Source: Ruegeria sp. ANG-S4 | GTDB lineage: Bacteria > Pseudomonadota > Alphaproteobacteria > Rhodobacterales > Rhodobacteraceae | Reading direction: 5' to 3' | DNA length: 64,000 nucleotides | Assembly: GCF_000814005.1 (NCBI RefSeq) | Contig: NZ_JWLK01000001.1 | Location: 124,001 to 188,000 of the forward strand | Part shown: positions 27,618 to 36,518 of the stretch, in pieces | Position numbering within the stretch: the first letter of the stretch is position 1 | How the letters are laid out: every line of letters starts with the position of its first letter | The notes under the pieces: model-generated | What the model was told of the DNA's origin: nothing | Seen by the model: only the letters and a program-made list of their open reading frames with translations | The model's database searches: none | Position numbers and translations under genes: made by a program

Positions 27618-28091
27618 ATGACAGGTTGGACAACTGAAAACGTCCACGACTATCCGCGACCACCTGCGCTGCGGGCAGTTCCTCATCGAGTGCGGATCGA
27701 GCTCGGCGGTCAAACAATCGTGGAAACCGATCAGGCGTTTCAGGTTCTCGAAACCCATCACGCCCCCACGTATTATATTCCGCCGCAAGACATTGATGCC
27801 GTTCTGACAAAGGCCTCGGGTAGATCATTCTGCGAGTGGAAGGGTGTTGCGAGCTACTGGGACGTTCAGAGCGGTGCAGCTGCGGCTAAGAAAGCTGCGT
27901 GGAGTTATGCTGCACCAACCATCAAATTTGAACAGATTAAGGGCTATCTCGCCTTTTACGCCGGACTTATGGACGCTTGTTTTGTTGGTGAGTACCGGGT
28001 GATCCCGCAACCCGGGGACTTCTATGGAGGTTGGGTCACTGAGAACTTGAAGGGTCGTATAAAAGGCGCTCCGGGTACGGAATTTTGGTGA
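27618..28091 (+). CDS. DUF427 domain-containing protein
   Basis: A 157-residue protein. The DUF427 fold is evident from VRIELGGQTIVETDQAFQVL, THHAPTYYIPPQDI and CEWKGVASYWDVQ, then the conserved aromatic ending FYAGLMDACFVG. Function unknown; the family is a small beta-sheet domain often found in soil and marine bacteria. The UbiB-like kinase gene starts 6 bases after its stop, which suggests an operon. Confidence 0.92.
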   Translation: MTGWTTENVHDYPRPPALRAVPHRVRIELGGQTIVETDQAFQVLETHHAPTYYIPPQDIDAVLTKASGRSFCEWKGVASYWDVQSGAAAAKKAAWSYAAPTIKFEQIKGYLAFYAGLMDACFVGEYRVIPQPGDFYGGWVTENLKGRIKGAPGTEFW

Positions 28092-28097
28092 GGATAG

Positions 28098-29417
28098 ATG
28101 ACGGACCCTAAATCCTCGCCAATCCCTATGGCCGTTCCTACAAGCCGTTTGTTCCGTGTTGCCGGTTTGAGCAGCATGACAGCTGGCATTGCGGGGAACG
28201 TGGCAGTACGCGCCCTAAGTGAGATCGGTCGCGGTGCGCGACCCGACATGCGTGGTTTATTGATGACACCGGGCAACGTGACACGCGTTGCGGATCAGCT
28301 TGCGCGTATGCGAGGCGCCGCGATGAAGGTGGGTCAGTTGTTTTCGATGGATGCAGGTGAGGTCTTGCCGCCTGAACTGGCTGACATCATGGCGCGTTTA
28401 CGAGATCAGGCGCATTTCATGCCAACGAAACAATTGCGTGACGTCCTGAACCGAGCTTGGGGTGCAGATTGGCGAAAATCCTTCAAAGCTTTCAACGTTA
28501 GGCCCATAGCGGCAGCGAGCATTGGGCAAGTACATCGTGCGACACTGAAAGACGGACGCGATGTGGCGATCAAAGTGCAATATCCCGGTATCGCGCGCAG
28601 TATTGACAGCGACGTGGCCAATGTTGCCACTCTGGTTCGCATGTCAGGTCTGCTTCCCCAAAGCTTCGATATGGCTCCGTATATCGAAGAGGCGCGCAGT
28701 CAATTACATGAAGAAACGGACTATGAACGCGAGGGGCAATATCTGCGCTGTTTTGCTGACCTATTGCAGGGCGATGAAGCGTTTAAAATCCCAGAGTTCT
28801 ATCCAGATTGGAGCACGCAAGAAGTTCTAACGATGTCCTTTCTGGAAGGTCACCCTATCGAGGCCGTGAGTGATGCGACAAGCGAGGAACGCAATCGAGT
28901 CTCAGAGGCCTTGGTCAATCTCACGCTGCGCGAGGTTTTCGAGTTCGGTATGATGCAGAGCGATCCAAACTTTGCCAATTACCGATACAACCCATCCAAT
29001 GGAAAAATCAGTCTCTTGGATTTTGGCGCGGCACGCGCACTGCAACCATCTGCAATAGATGGATACGTGGATCTTTTGCGCGCCGGTTTGCTTGAAGACA
29101 GCGCGGCGCTTCGTAGGGCTGCCATACAACTAAAGCTTATTGAAGGTGATGGCCCATTTGACGACCGGATCCTCGGAATGATCCGCAGCGTTTTCGAAGC
29201 AATTCTATCGGCGAAGGAATTTGATTTCTCTGACCGAACGCTTTCCCAACGCCTGAACAATGACGGCATGGCCTTGGCTGAGGCCGGCTATATCCCACCC
29301 CAGGTGCCAATGGACGTTCTTTACCTCCAGCGAAAGATTGGGGGAATGTTCCTGTTGGCCACTCGATTGAGGGCCTCGCTACCCGTGAAGACGCTTCTTG
29401 AAAAGTACGTCATCTGA
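28098..29417 (+). CDS. ABC1/AarF (UbiB-like) atypical kinase family protein
   Basis: A 439-residue protein of the ABC1/UbiB family. The KxGQ motif occurs as AMKVGQLFSMDAGEVLPPEL, the A-rich nucleotide loop as IAAASIGQVHRA, the kinase lysine in VAIKVQYPGI, an EETDYEREG glutamate, and the metal-binding DFG as LLDFGAAR. The catalytic loop reads SDPNFANYRYN, in place of the more usual HxDPHPGN. The family supports ubiquinone biosynthesis or lipid homeostasis. It follows the DUF427 gene in one transcript and has a GAGGA site. Confidence 0.92.
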   Translation: MTDPKSSPIPMAVPTSRLFRVAGLSSMTAGIAGNVAVRALSEIGRGARPDMRGLLMTPGNVTRVADQLARMRGAAMKVGQLFSMDAGEVLPPELADIMARLRDQAHFMPTKQLRDVLNRAWGADWRKSFKAFNVRPIAAASIGQVHRATLKDGRDVAIKVQYPGIARSIDSDVANVATLVRMSGLLPQSFDMAPYIEEARSQLHEETDYEREGQYLRCFADLLQGDEAFKIPEFYPDWSTQEVLTMSFLEGHPIEAVSDATSEERNRVSEALVNLTLREVFEFGMMQSDPNFANYRYNPSNGKISLLDFGAARALQPSAIDGYVDLLRAGLLEDSAALRRAAIQLKLIEGDGPFDDRILGMIRSVFEAILSAKEFDFSDRTLSQRLNNDGMALAEAGYIPPQVPMDVLYLQRKIGGMFLLATRLRASLPVKTLLEKYVI

Positions 29418-29428
29418 ACGGCCACGAT

Positions 29429-29827
29429 TCACGCCAAACCAGCAAGTCGAACAATTACAAAACCCGCGGCTCCGATATGAACCAGCGTGATAAGGACAGA
29501 TAGCGTGTGCAACCGCTTGAAACGGCGAGTATCGCCCGTGTCAGTAGCGCTATTGATTGCGGGCATCAGAACCTGCCGTGCGAACACCGTTGTTACAGCG
29601 ATAATTCCCATTATTGCGCTCGACACTGAATCTCTGGCGATGAGCAGAATAGTAGCGGCGCCTGCTGTGGCCATAACAAACAGGTAAAAGTGGGGGAAGG
29701 CCCTCCTTATAAGCGGTCCTGCCGCCTCCGCTGGGAGCGCGTTAAAAACAAACGCCGCGAATCCGAACGAATAGAGTACCGTTCCACCAAACATAAGCGC
29801 GGTAGTGAGCAAAGCGAATTCAAGCAT
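29429..29827 (-). CDS. DUF4149 domain-containing membrane protein
   Basis: A 132-residue protein with four membrane segments. The conserved DUF4149/TMEM205-like features are the FGGTVLYSFGFAAFVFNALP first part and the RRAFPHFYLFVMATAGAA second helix. The ATG at 29827 has AAGGAA upstream. It is the third and last gene of a minus-strand membrane operon with the ICMT-like and DUF393 genes, and ends 11 bases from the convergent UbiB-like gene. Function unknown. Confidence 0.83.
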   Translation of the reverse strand: MLEFALLTTALMFGGTVLYSFGFAAFVFNALPAEAAGPLIRRAFPHFYLFVMATAGAATILLIARDSVSSAIMGIIAVTTVFARQVLMPAINSATDTGDTRRFKRLHTLSVLITLVHIGAAGFVIVRLAGLA

Positions 29828-29844
29828 TTGTCTTCATTCCTTGT

Positions 29845-30696
29845 TTAGTCACGGGCAATAAATCGCCCCGACTCCCCAGCCGAATGATGCACGCTGCTGG
29901 CGCGTCGTGGGATCGCATAGGGAACGTCGTCTCTATAGTCTCGGAAACGCTGGCCAAATCGCTTTTCAAATCGTCGCTCTTTGAGCATCGGCGCGGCAAG
30001 ACAATAACTTGTCAGCGCGACGGCGAGGGTAAGCTGGTCCGGGGTCCATACTGGCACCGTCCACAGTGTCAAAGCAAAGGCGACGTAGATTGGCTGACGT
30101 ATCACGCGGAACAATCCAGTTGTGGGCATGTCCGGGAAAACGGGTTTGGCGTTTCGCATTAATGACATCCAACCCAATGCGCCGGATTGAACCTCGCCCC
30201 CGGCATCCCAGCTGGCTTTAATCAGTAACCCCCAAGACGCTGCATAGAGCGCGGTGATCAGGTGGAATGTCCAACCATTCGCCTGCCACCAGATGACTCC
30301 TGTGGGGGTCCAAAGCGCAAAGAGCGCGAGCAGTTGAAGCGAGGCTATGATTGCGTACGTGGACGTGCTCAATGTCGCCCTATGGGGACTTGGGACGAGG
30401 CCAGAGAGCCATTTCTTACCGGAGTTCGACAATAGGAACGAATGCGTCACCGGAAATTGCAGAAGCAAAGTGGCGTTGGCGAACGCGGCGGTTGGCCAAG
30501 GCACGGCTCCAAGGCTTTTGCTCATACCAAAAAACATGGCCACCACCATTGCAAGAACGGCGGCGGCAAAGATGGTGTGCGTAAGGAACCCAAAACAAAT
30601 TGCGAGTATGATGCGACCGGTGCCAGGAGCAGGCTCAAAAACCCCTCTTACGAGCCGGACCAGTCGTTCGAAATGACGGTCGCCCGGGCTGATCAT
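29845..30696 (-). CDS. Isoprenylcysteine carboxylmethyltransferase-like membrane methyltransferase
   Basis: A 283-residue integral membrane protein with about six helices. The C-terminal part shows the ICMT/phospholipid methyltransferase pattern: TTGLFRVIRQPIYVAFALTL (R-x-P-x-Y) and later KERRFEKRFGQRFRDYRDDV (RRFEKRFG-x-x-F-x-x-Y). The N-terminal helices resemble NnrU-type proteins. The ATG at 30696 overlaps the stop of the DUF393 gene by four bases (ATGA), indicating coupled translation; a longer frame upstream is ignored for that reason. Target substrate unknown. Confidence 0.83.
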   Translation of the reverse strand: MISPGDRHFERLVRLVRGVFEPAPGTGRIILAICFGFLTHTIFAAAVLAMVVAMFFGMSKSLGAVPWPTAAFANATLLLQFPVTHSFLLSNSGKKWLSGLVPSPHRATLSTSTYAIIASLQLLALFALWTPTGVIWWQANGWTFHLITALYAASWGLLIKASWDAGGEVQSGALGWMSLMRNAKPVFPDMPTTGLFRVIRQPIYVAFALTLWTVPVWTPDQLTLAVALTSYCLAAPMLKERRFEKRFGQRFRDYRDDVPYAIPRRASSVHHSAGESGRFIARD

Positions 30697-31139
30697 GACA
30701 GCGTATCTGTCTGGTTGACCGGCTTTGCTCCAACCCAAGACGCGATCCGCGAGATCATCGGCCTAAGCGGCAGGAAACACCGATACGCAAGCTCTAGCAA
30801 AGGCAAAATCCCCGGTAACCTTGCGACACGCGCTAACCAACGCCATTTGGGTAAAGCGCCCCAAAGCTCTGTGAAGCCGCGCGCGCCCGAAACAAGTTTT
30901 CCATCCGCTAGGCGTACATGAAACCGACCCATTGCCTCTTGCCGCGTTAGATCGTCACCAAGACGCACATCAGAATTTGAGACGTCGACAAAATGCAAAC
31001 CATCAGAGCCCTCACAGGCGGCATAGTGCCCGATTTCAACTGAGCAAAGCGGGCAAGATCCGTCGTAGTACACCGTAGTGCACGCTTGATCGGCTTTAGC
31101 CGATTTGACTGCAACCTTAACTCGTTCCGTTTTGAGCAC
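30693..31139 (-). CDS. Thiol-disulfide oxidoreductase DCC family protein (DUF393)
   Basis: A 148-residue protein. The DCC motif is YYDGSCPLCSVEIGHYAA (DGxCxxC), followed by the LRPMISRIAS ending typical of DUF393. The start is a GTG at 31139 with AGAGG upstream. It is the first gene of a tightly coupled membrane operon with the ICMT-like and DUF4149 genes. A redox role is suggested by the C-P-L-C pair (family knowledge); nothing more specific can be seen. Confidence 0.9.
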   Translation of the reverse strand: MLKTERVKVAVKSAKADQACTTVYYDGSCPLCSVEIGHYAACEGSDGLHFVDVSNSDVRLGDDLTRQEAMGRFHVRLADGKLVSGARGFTELWGALPKWRWLARVARLPGILPLLELAYRCFLPLRPMISRIASWVGAKPVNQTDTLS

Positions 31140-31503
31140 TGTGTTTGACCTCTACCAGTGGGGTGCGCCCGATCTTTTCCAGGAGTTAGCGCATATGCTT
31201 AAGAAACGAGGGTTCAGCAGCGAAAACCAGATGTGGTACAAGGACGCAACTTGCGTAGCAGCTCGCTAAATTCAACGGTAGAATTGTCCGCATCTGGAGA
31301 CCGCAATGCCTATTTGAGAATGTCTGCTTTTGGCCGCCTCAAATCACTTATGTGAAAGACAGCGAAAAAGGCTCCAAGCCCATAGGTATAAATTGCTGCA
31401 CCGTGTTTACACAACCCCGTCATAGCTCACTCTGGTGTCTAGCCTCTTATGCAGGCTCCACGGTTCTGCTAGACGAATGCGAACTCGTCTCTGGTAGGGC
31501 AGC
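31140..31503. other. Gene-poor stretch with repeat words
   Basis: No gene is supported. The part near 31265-31335 has GAATTGTCCGCATCTGGAGA and AATGTCTGCTTTTGGCCGCC, similar to the words in the dispersed intergenic repeats. With the AbrB relic and miniature element that follow, this is the lowest-density part of the window. Confidence 0.45.
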
Positions 31504-31713
31504 TTGGCTGTTGCGAACGTGTTGGAGACAGACCCGGTCGCACTTGTCTTGGCCTATTCACCTGGAGGCTTGGCGGAGATGTCAATCATAGCGGTGAGCG
31601 TTGGTCGCGATGTTGCGTTCGTCGGCGTGCATCATATTTTTAGGGTCTTGGCGGCGCTTGTTTTGGCACCTGTTCTCGTAGCGGCTCTGTCAAAGCGGGA
31701 TATCAAGCACTGA
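31504..31713 (+). pseudogene. Relic of AbrB-family membrane protein (C-terminal fragment)
   Basis: The frame (69 codons) reads LAYSPGGLAEMSIIAVSVGR, then DVAFVGVHHIFRVLAALVLA, which is the conserved last part of AbrB/PF05145-type transporters (APGGLxEM and VxxHHxxRI). A stop at 31495-31497 blocks extension upstream, and the roughly 280 preceding residues of the family are not found in any frame. It is a 3' gene remnant. Confidence 0.7.
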
Positions 31714-31982
31714 GGAATCCGATGGAGTTCACTTGCTCAGCAATCGATGCCGCCTTTACTGCAAAGCTTGTATATCGCCAAAGTACTAGTTGGCTGCTTG
31801 CGAGAAGGCCGACCGAGCCGCGCTTCATTGAAAGGGATCTACCAAAACCTCGCAATTGAGTTGTGTTGTTCGGTTTTGGGTTGAATTATTCCAGTCAAAA
31901 TGCACTTTTGATTGAGTTTTGGTGCGTTCAAGTTGATCGAGCTACGCTAAGACAATCGACAATTGAGCGCGTATGGTGAACA

Positions 31983-32178
31983 GTGCAAACTTATGGGTAA
32001 ATCGTGCAAACTTATGCGCAATTACTGTGCAAAATTATGGGCGAAGACACCCAGATTTTCTGAATAAAATCAATGATAGGAATGCAGCTTTATGCGCGTA
32101 CCGACAGGGGCTGTAGGTTTGCCCATGACACTTCGCGCACCCCATAAATTTGCGTAGTTCGCCCATAGTTTTGCGCTG
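31983..32178 (+). mobile_element. Miniature element A with three direct and three inverted terminal motifs
   Basis: Three direct copies of a motif near GTGCAAAnTTATGGGCG start at 31983, 32004 and 32027, about 21-23 bases apart. Three inverted copies follow: GCCCATGACACTTCGCG (32121, worn), CCCCATAAATTTGCG (32140) and CGCCCATAGTTTTGCGC (32160), 19-20 bases apart. Only 77 bases lie between the two sets and no coding frame is present. Multiple spaced motifs at both ends recall IS21-type ends, but no transposase is here, so the family is not assigned. A diverged copy in the same orientation lies at 42993-43168. Confidence 0.6.
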
Positions 32179-32368
32179 TGCGTTTGTCCGCATTAGCGAC
32201 GAATTCAATCAGTTTATGGCTTAGTCGTCGCAGTTATGGCCCTTTGCATTGCTCAATCCCGCAAAAGGCCTCCCTAAGGAACCTTGGATTCTCGCGAAGG
32301 TCTGCGATGCGCAGGAAGCCGACTTTGCAAAATTCAGTGGACGGAATTAAACAAACCTGGAGCAGACG

Positions 32369-33397
32369 TCAGATTGCGTCTCCAAGCGCATGGTTCAGTT
32401 TTGCCTGCCACTTTCGGCGGTATTCGCTGGCGCTCAATCCAACACGTTTCTTGAACGCTGTCCGAAACGCCGACGGCTCGGCGTACCCGACCTCGCCCGC
32501 GATCTCGTCAATCGGCGTGTCGGAGGTCTCGAGAGCCTGCTTTGCCTCTTCAACGCGCACGGTTTGTACGTAATCACTCGGCGTCTGACCGGTTGCAGCA
32601 CGAAAGCGACGCAGTAACGTTCGCTCGGTCATTCCAGCCTTACGTGCCATTTCTTGTACCGGATTGGAGTGCTCGTAGTTGACGGCGATCCAGCTTTGCA
32701 GACCACCGACCACGGCGTCCGAATGTTGTCGACTGGCAGACAAGGATGCAAAGCCCATCTGACCCTGGGAATGTGGTTCGATGAGATAGAGCTTAGCAAT
32801 GCGACGGGCTTCTTCGCACCCAACAAGATGCGCGATGAGGTACAGGACAAGGTCGGCCCAGGCTGAGGCTCCGCCAGCAGTCACAATGCGATGCCCGTCC
32901 CCAGCCGGTATCAAAACCCGCTCACGGTGAACACGCACTCCCTCAAATTCTTTGGCAAGCCGTTCCGAGTAAGCCCAGTGGGTTGTCGCATCAACGCCAT
33001 TGAGTAGCCCACTCAATCCGAGCAACAACGCGCCGGAGCAAACTGAAGTCACAATACCACCCGCTTCATGCACTTGAGCGGCCCAATCCGCTATTGGCTT
33101 CAACTCCTCTGGAAGAGGCTTCCACGGGTCGAGATGCAGGTCGGGCACGATGACAAGATCGGTTTGTGAGGGATTGGGCAGCACGGATTCCGGGGTGATC
33201 AAGCGGCCATTCAAGTCGCGGTAAGCAGTGCCATCTGGGGTGCAAAGACGCGCACGGAATGGGGACGGATGCATCTGCTCACCATGTAACATGGCCCAAT
33301 CCCGGCCCACGGACGCAAGCACATCCAGGATGGCGTAGACGGTCGAAGTTCCGGCCCAAGGAAGACCTACAACAACTGTTTCGAATGATTTTGGCAT
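32369..33397 (-). CDS. GlxA family transcriptional regulator (DJ-1/PfpI-AraC)
   Basis: A 342-residue regulator with an N-terminal DJ-1/PfpI-like domain (VTSVCSGALLLGLSGLLNGV, with the cysteine elbow) and a C-terminal AraC helix-turn-helix (MARKAGMTERTLLRRFRAAT, then IAGEVGYAEPSAFRTAFKKR). The ATG at 33397 gives the usual N-terminus; upstream in-frame codons are ignored. It is divergent from the methyltransferase gene at 33512 and is its likely regulator. It is the first gene after miniature element A. Confidence 0.9.
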   Translation of the reverse strand: MPKSFETVVVGLPWAGTSTVYAILDVLASVGRDWAMLHGEQMHPSPFRARLCTPDGTAYRDLNGRLITPESVLPNPSQTDLVIVPDLHLDPWKPLPEELKPIADWAAQVHEAGGIVTSVCSGALLLGLSGLLNGVDATTHWAYSERLAKEFEGVRVHRERVLIPAGDGHRIVTAGGASAWADLVLYLIAHLVGCEEARRIAKLYLIEPHSQGQMGFASLSASRQHSDAVVGGLQSWIAVNYEHSNPVQEMARKAGMTERTLLRRFRAATGQTPSDYVQTVRVEEAKQALETSDTPIDEIAGEVGYAEPSAFRTAFKKRVGLSASEYRRKWQAKLNHALGDAI

Positions 33398-33511
33398 TAC
33401 AGATGTCCGATTTAAGCCGTTTTTGTCGAAGTGAAGGCTAAACCGACTCGTCGGTATCATGCAACTGGTCTCTAGCTGAGCGCTTTTGCGCATTCAAATA
33501 CGGAGACACAA

Positions 33512-34594
33512 ATGAACGATCTTTCCTTGCCCGCCGACTTTGACGCGGAGCGTGCTGAAGCCTTCGCAGGTCAACTTGTCGGTACAATCACCAACGCTGC
33601 GACCTCGATCATGATTTCACTCGGACACCGCGTCGGCCTATTCGATGCTATGGCGGCTCTACCTCCGAGCCGTTCTGAGGCTCTGGCTGCGTCCGCAGGT
33701 CTTTCCGAGCGCTACGTGCGGGAGTGGCTGGCTGTCATGGTGACCTCGCGCATCGTTGACTATCAGCCAGAGGTGCAAACCTACTCGCTTCCTGTCGAAC
33801 ACGCCGCATTCCTGACGCGCGCTGCCGCTCCAAACAACATAGCGGTAACCAGCCAGTTCGTCGGTGTGGCGGCTTCGGTTGAAGAGCAAATGATCGAGCG
33901 TTTTGTGAGCGGTGACGGACTTCACTACGACCACTTTCTACGCTTCCACGAAGTTATGGCGGAAGACAGCTACCAAACCACTGTCATGTCTCTGACCGAC
34001 AACATCCTGCCCATTGTTTCCGGTCTGATCGAACGCTTGGAAGACGGCATCGATGTTGTTGATGTCGCATGTGGCGGTGGTCGTGCTCTCCTCAAAATGG
34101 CCGAAGCATTTCCGAACAGCACATTCACTGGGATAGACCTTTGTGAGGATGCCTTTGCCGAGGCGCGGGTTCAGGCAATCAAGGATGGGATGGACAACCT
34201 GTCCTTCAAAACGCTGGACCTGAGTACGGTTGCAACGCTTGGCGCGTTTGATCTCGTAACCGGCTTTGATGCCGTTCACGATCAAAAAGACCCGCTTGGA
34301 CTCGTGAAGACCATCTACAATTCGTTGAACGAAGGCGGCGTATTTCTGATGCAGGACATTGGCGGTTCCCGCGACCTTGTCACTAACATGGAAAACCCAC
34401 TCGCGCCGTTATTGTTCACCATCTCGCTGATGCACTGCACGCCGATTTCCATAGGCCAGGGTGGTCCGGGCCTTGGGACGATGTGGGGTGTTGAAACCGC
34501 TCAGGAGTTTCTCGCAGAAGCTGGGTTTGCGGATGTGCAGATGCACCGGCTTCCTCATGATCAGGTCAACGCTTACTTCGTCGCGCGACGCTAG
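33512..34594 (+). CDS. SAM-dependent methyltransferase with N-terminal winged-helix domain
   Basis: A 360-residue protein. Residues 20-110 form a winged-helix dimerisation domain like that of O-methyltransferase and Rv2258c-type proteins (LAASAGLSERYVREWLAVMV). The SAM-binding motif I is IDVVDVACGGGRALLKMAEA, motif II is FTGIDLCEDAF, and the post-motif is YNSLNEGGVFLMQDIGG. It lies divergent from the GlxA regulator and is followed by the small protein at 34624 and the flavin monooxygenase, so it may be the first gene of a three- or four-gene unit. Substrate unknown. Confidence 0.88.
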   Translation: MNDLSLPADFDAERAEAFAGQLVGTITNAATSIMISLGHRVGLFDAMAALPPSRSEALAASAGLSERYVREWLAVMVTSRIVDYQPEVQTYSLPVEHAAFLTRAAAPNNIAVTSQFVGVAASVEEQMIERFVSGDGLHYDHFLRFHEVMAEDSYQTTVMSLTDNILPIVSGLIERLEDGIDVVDVACGGGRALLKMAEAFPNSTFTGIDLCEDAFAEARVQAIKDGMDNLSFKTLDLSTVATLGAFDLVTGFDAVHDQKDPLGLVKTIYNSLNEGGVFLMQDIGGSRDLVTNMENPLAPLLFTISLMHCTPISIGQGGPGLGTMWGVETAQEFLAEAGFADVQMHRLPHDQVNAYFVARR

Positions 34595-34623
34595 GAATGA
34601 TCGATTCATCTAAGGAACATCTT

Positions 34624-34758
34624 ATGATTATGCGCATTATTCAGCGTCTCTTCGACGCGAGCAAGAAACCCATCGTCACAAATCTTCCAAGAAGCATCCA
34701 ACGGGACATCGGCTTGATCGACGGCCTGCCCGATGGGGTGTTGCACCGATCTCGATAG
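34624..34758 (+). CDS. Small DUF1127-like protein (44 aa)
   Basis: A 44-residue frame starting at ATG 34624 with AAGGA (34612-34616) upstream. The C-terminal part, LPRSIQRDIGL, matches the ending of DUF1127 proteins (L-x-x-x-x-L-x-D-I-G-L). DUF1127 proteins in alphaproteobacteria are small arginine-rich RNA-linked proteins; this one is shorter and less basic than usual. It fits snugly between the methyltransferase stop (34594) and the monooxygenase start (34769), which supports it being real. Confidence 0.55.
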   Translation: MIMRIIQRLFDASKKPIVTNLPRSIQRDIGLIDGLPDGVLHRSR

Positions 34759-34768
34759 GACATGGGTA

Positions 34769-35950
34769 ATGAAACACTTCGACAAACACACACTCATAAT
34801 AGGGGCCGGTTTGACCGGCCTCGCCACGGCGCATGTCTTGCAGAACCGGGGCATCCCTGTAACCGTCTTGGATGCATCTGACCGCATCGCATGGAACTGG
34901 CGGCAGCGTCACCCGGCGCTTCGGCTGAATGTTCATCGCAAATTCGCTGCACTGCCGGGCAAACCCGCACCACGTATTGATGGGGCTTATTTGAAGCGAG
35001 ACACGCTCGTTCGGCACCTCGAAGATTTTGCGTTTGATCTTCGGGATTGCATCGAGACCGGAGTTCTTGTGTCGGGCATTGATCAGACACCCAATGGGTG
35101 GCGCGTGACGGCTGGCAGCCGCATCTTTGATGCTCCAAACATGGTGATTGCCACTGGACGTGACCGAAGTCCGCATATTCCCAGCTGGCGCGGTTTGCAG
35201 CGTTTCAAAGGAAAAGTCATCCATGCCGCCAACCTTGGCGACATCTCACAATATGATGGAAAGAAAGTCCTTGTTGTTGGTGCCGGCAACTCTGGCGGTG
35301 ACGTCCTGAACCATCTCGCTCGGCACAAGCCCAAAGATGTTCGTATCTCTGTTCGCCATGGCCCTTCCATTGTACCGCAACGTGTCTTTGGCTTCCCGCT
35401 GCACCGCGCGGCCCATCTTTTTGCGGCCATGCCGCTTTGGATGGTTGATCCGGCCATTGCATTGACCCAGCGTTTGTTCTTTGGCGATTTGAGGAAGTAT
35501 GGCCTGACTTCGCATTCAATGGGCGGGGGAACACGGTTGGCCACCGACGGCACTGCCTTCGCAATCGACGATGGCTTCGTGGCGGCGATCAAAAATGGTC
35601 GGTTCAAGGTTGTCGGCGAAGTCACGGAGTTTTGGGATGACCGTGTCTCATTTGATTGCTATCGCACATTTGAACCGGATGTTGTGATTTGCGCCACGGG
35701 CTACAAAACTGCATTGGAACCATTGCTTGGTCATCTGGGCGTTCTGAACGAGGTCGGTATTCCCAAGTATCCGACGGGTGAACATGTTCCCGCCTTGTCG
35801 GGGCTTTGGTTCAACGGCTTTAGGCCCGAGTTCCAAGGTTACTTCTTTTCAGCCGCAAAAGGTGCCCAACGGATTGGAAACGGTATTTTGTCCGAGGCCG
35901 AGACGTTGGTACGCGATCAGCCTTCGCGTCAGGCCAAGCTTGTTGCATAG
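34769..35950 (+). CDS. Flavin-containing monooxygenase-like NAD(P)/FAD oxidoreductase
   Basis: A 393-residue flavoprotein. The FAD motif is LIIGAGLTGLATAHVLQNRG, the FMO-type W-R-x-x-H segment follows (RIAWNWRQRHPALRLNVHRK), and the second dinucleotide motif is VLVVGAGNSGGDVLNHLA. The FMO-typical ICATGYKT is near the C-terminus. The ATG at 34769 gives the normal start. It follows the methyltransferase and small DUF1127-like gene on the same strand. This is the second FMO-like gene of the window; the two are not close to each other in sequence. Confidence 0.87.
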   Translation: MKHFDKHTLIIGAGLTGLATAHVLQNRGIPVTVLDASDRIAWNWRQRHPALRLNVHRKFAALPGKPAPRIDGAYLKRDTLVRHLEDFAFDLRDCIETGVLVSGIDQTPNGWRVTAGSRIFDAPNMVIATGRDRSPHIPSWRGLQRFKGKVIHAANLGDISQYDGKKVLVVGAGNSGGDVLNHLARHKPKDVRISVRHGPSIVPQRVFGFPLHRAAHLFAAMPLWMVDPAIALTQRLFFGDLRKYGLTSHSMGGGTRLATDGTAFAIDDGFVAAIKNGRFKVVGEVTEFWDDRVSFDCYRTFEPDVVICATGYKTALEPLLGHLGVLNEVGIPKYPTGEHVPALSGLWFNGFRPEFQGYFFSAAKGAQRIGNGILSEAETLVRDQPSRQAKLVA

Positions 35951-35955
35951 TCGCA

Positions 35956-36003
35956 AGCGATGGACGCGTTGGCGGTGAACGCGAAATCATCGCCGCCATC
36001 GCT
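35956..36003 (+). terminator. Hairpin between FMO and DUF6653 genes
   Basis: AGCGATGG (35956-35963) pairs perfectly with CCATCGCT (35996-36003), and an inner GGCGG pairs with CGCCG-type bases. It sits 5 bases after the FMO stop. There is no T-run, so it may be a terminator or an mRNA-stabilising hairpin. Confidence 0.4.
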
Positions 36004-36026
36004 CATTCGCTTTTCGAGGTATCAAT

Positions 36027-36518
36027 ATGACCCGGAACACTTTTTCTGAGCGCCTTATGTCCATGTCGAATGAGGTGTGGGAGCGTCATGCAAACCCCTG
36101 GAGCGGATGGAGCCGCATCACGATCCCTCCGCTCTTTGTTGTTGCCATCTGGAGCCGCGCTTGGCTTGGGTGGTGGTCCCTTTTACCTCTGGCGCTGGTT
36201 TGTTTTTGGACATGGTGGAACCCGCGCGCTTTCCCAAAACCGAAAAGTCTCGACAATTGGATGTCCAAGGGTGTCTTGGGCGAACGCATATGGATCGCCC
36301 GCAAAACCGACCCTATCCCAAAACGTCACAGGCGGATGCCCCATATTCTTGCAGCTGCTAGTGGTCTTGGTCTGCTCCCACTCACATGGGGGCTCTGGGT
36401 CTTGGAGCCATGGCCAGTTGTTGCTGGCCTCATTGCAGTGATGGGCGGTAAGCTCTGGTTCCTGGATCGAATGGTCTGGCTTTTCGAGGACATGGGTGGG
36501 TTTGGCGCGACGCGTTAG
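36027..36518 (+). CDS. DUF6653 family membrane protein
   Basis: A 163-residue protein with two pairs of membrane helices (about residues 33-60 and 110-145). The N-terminal WERHANPWSGWSRITIPPLF pattern and the middle FWTWWNPRAFPKPKSLDNWM are the signature of DUF6653. GAGG precedes the ATG by 8 bases. Function unknown. Its stop abuts the stop of the convergent GNAT gene with no gap. Confidence 0.85.
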   Translation: MTRNTFSERLMSMSNEVWERHANPWSGWSRITIPPLFVVAIWSRAWLGWWSLLPLALVCFWTWWNPRAFPKPKSLDNWMSKGVLGERIWIARKTDPIPKRHRRMPHILAAASGLGLLPLTWGLWVLEPWPVVAGLIAVMGGKLWFLDRMVWLFEDMGGFGATR

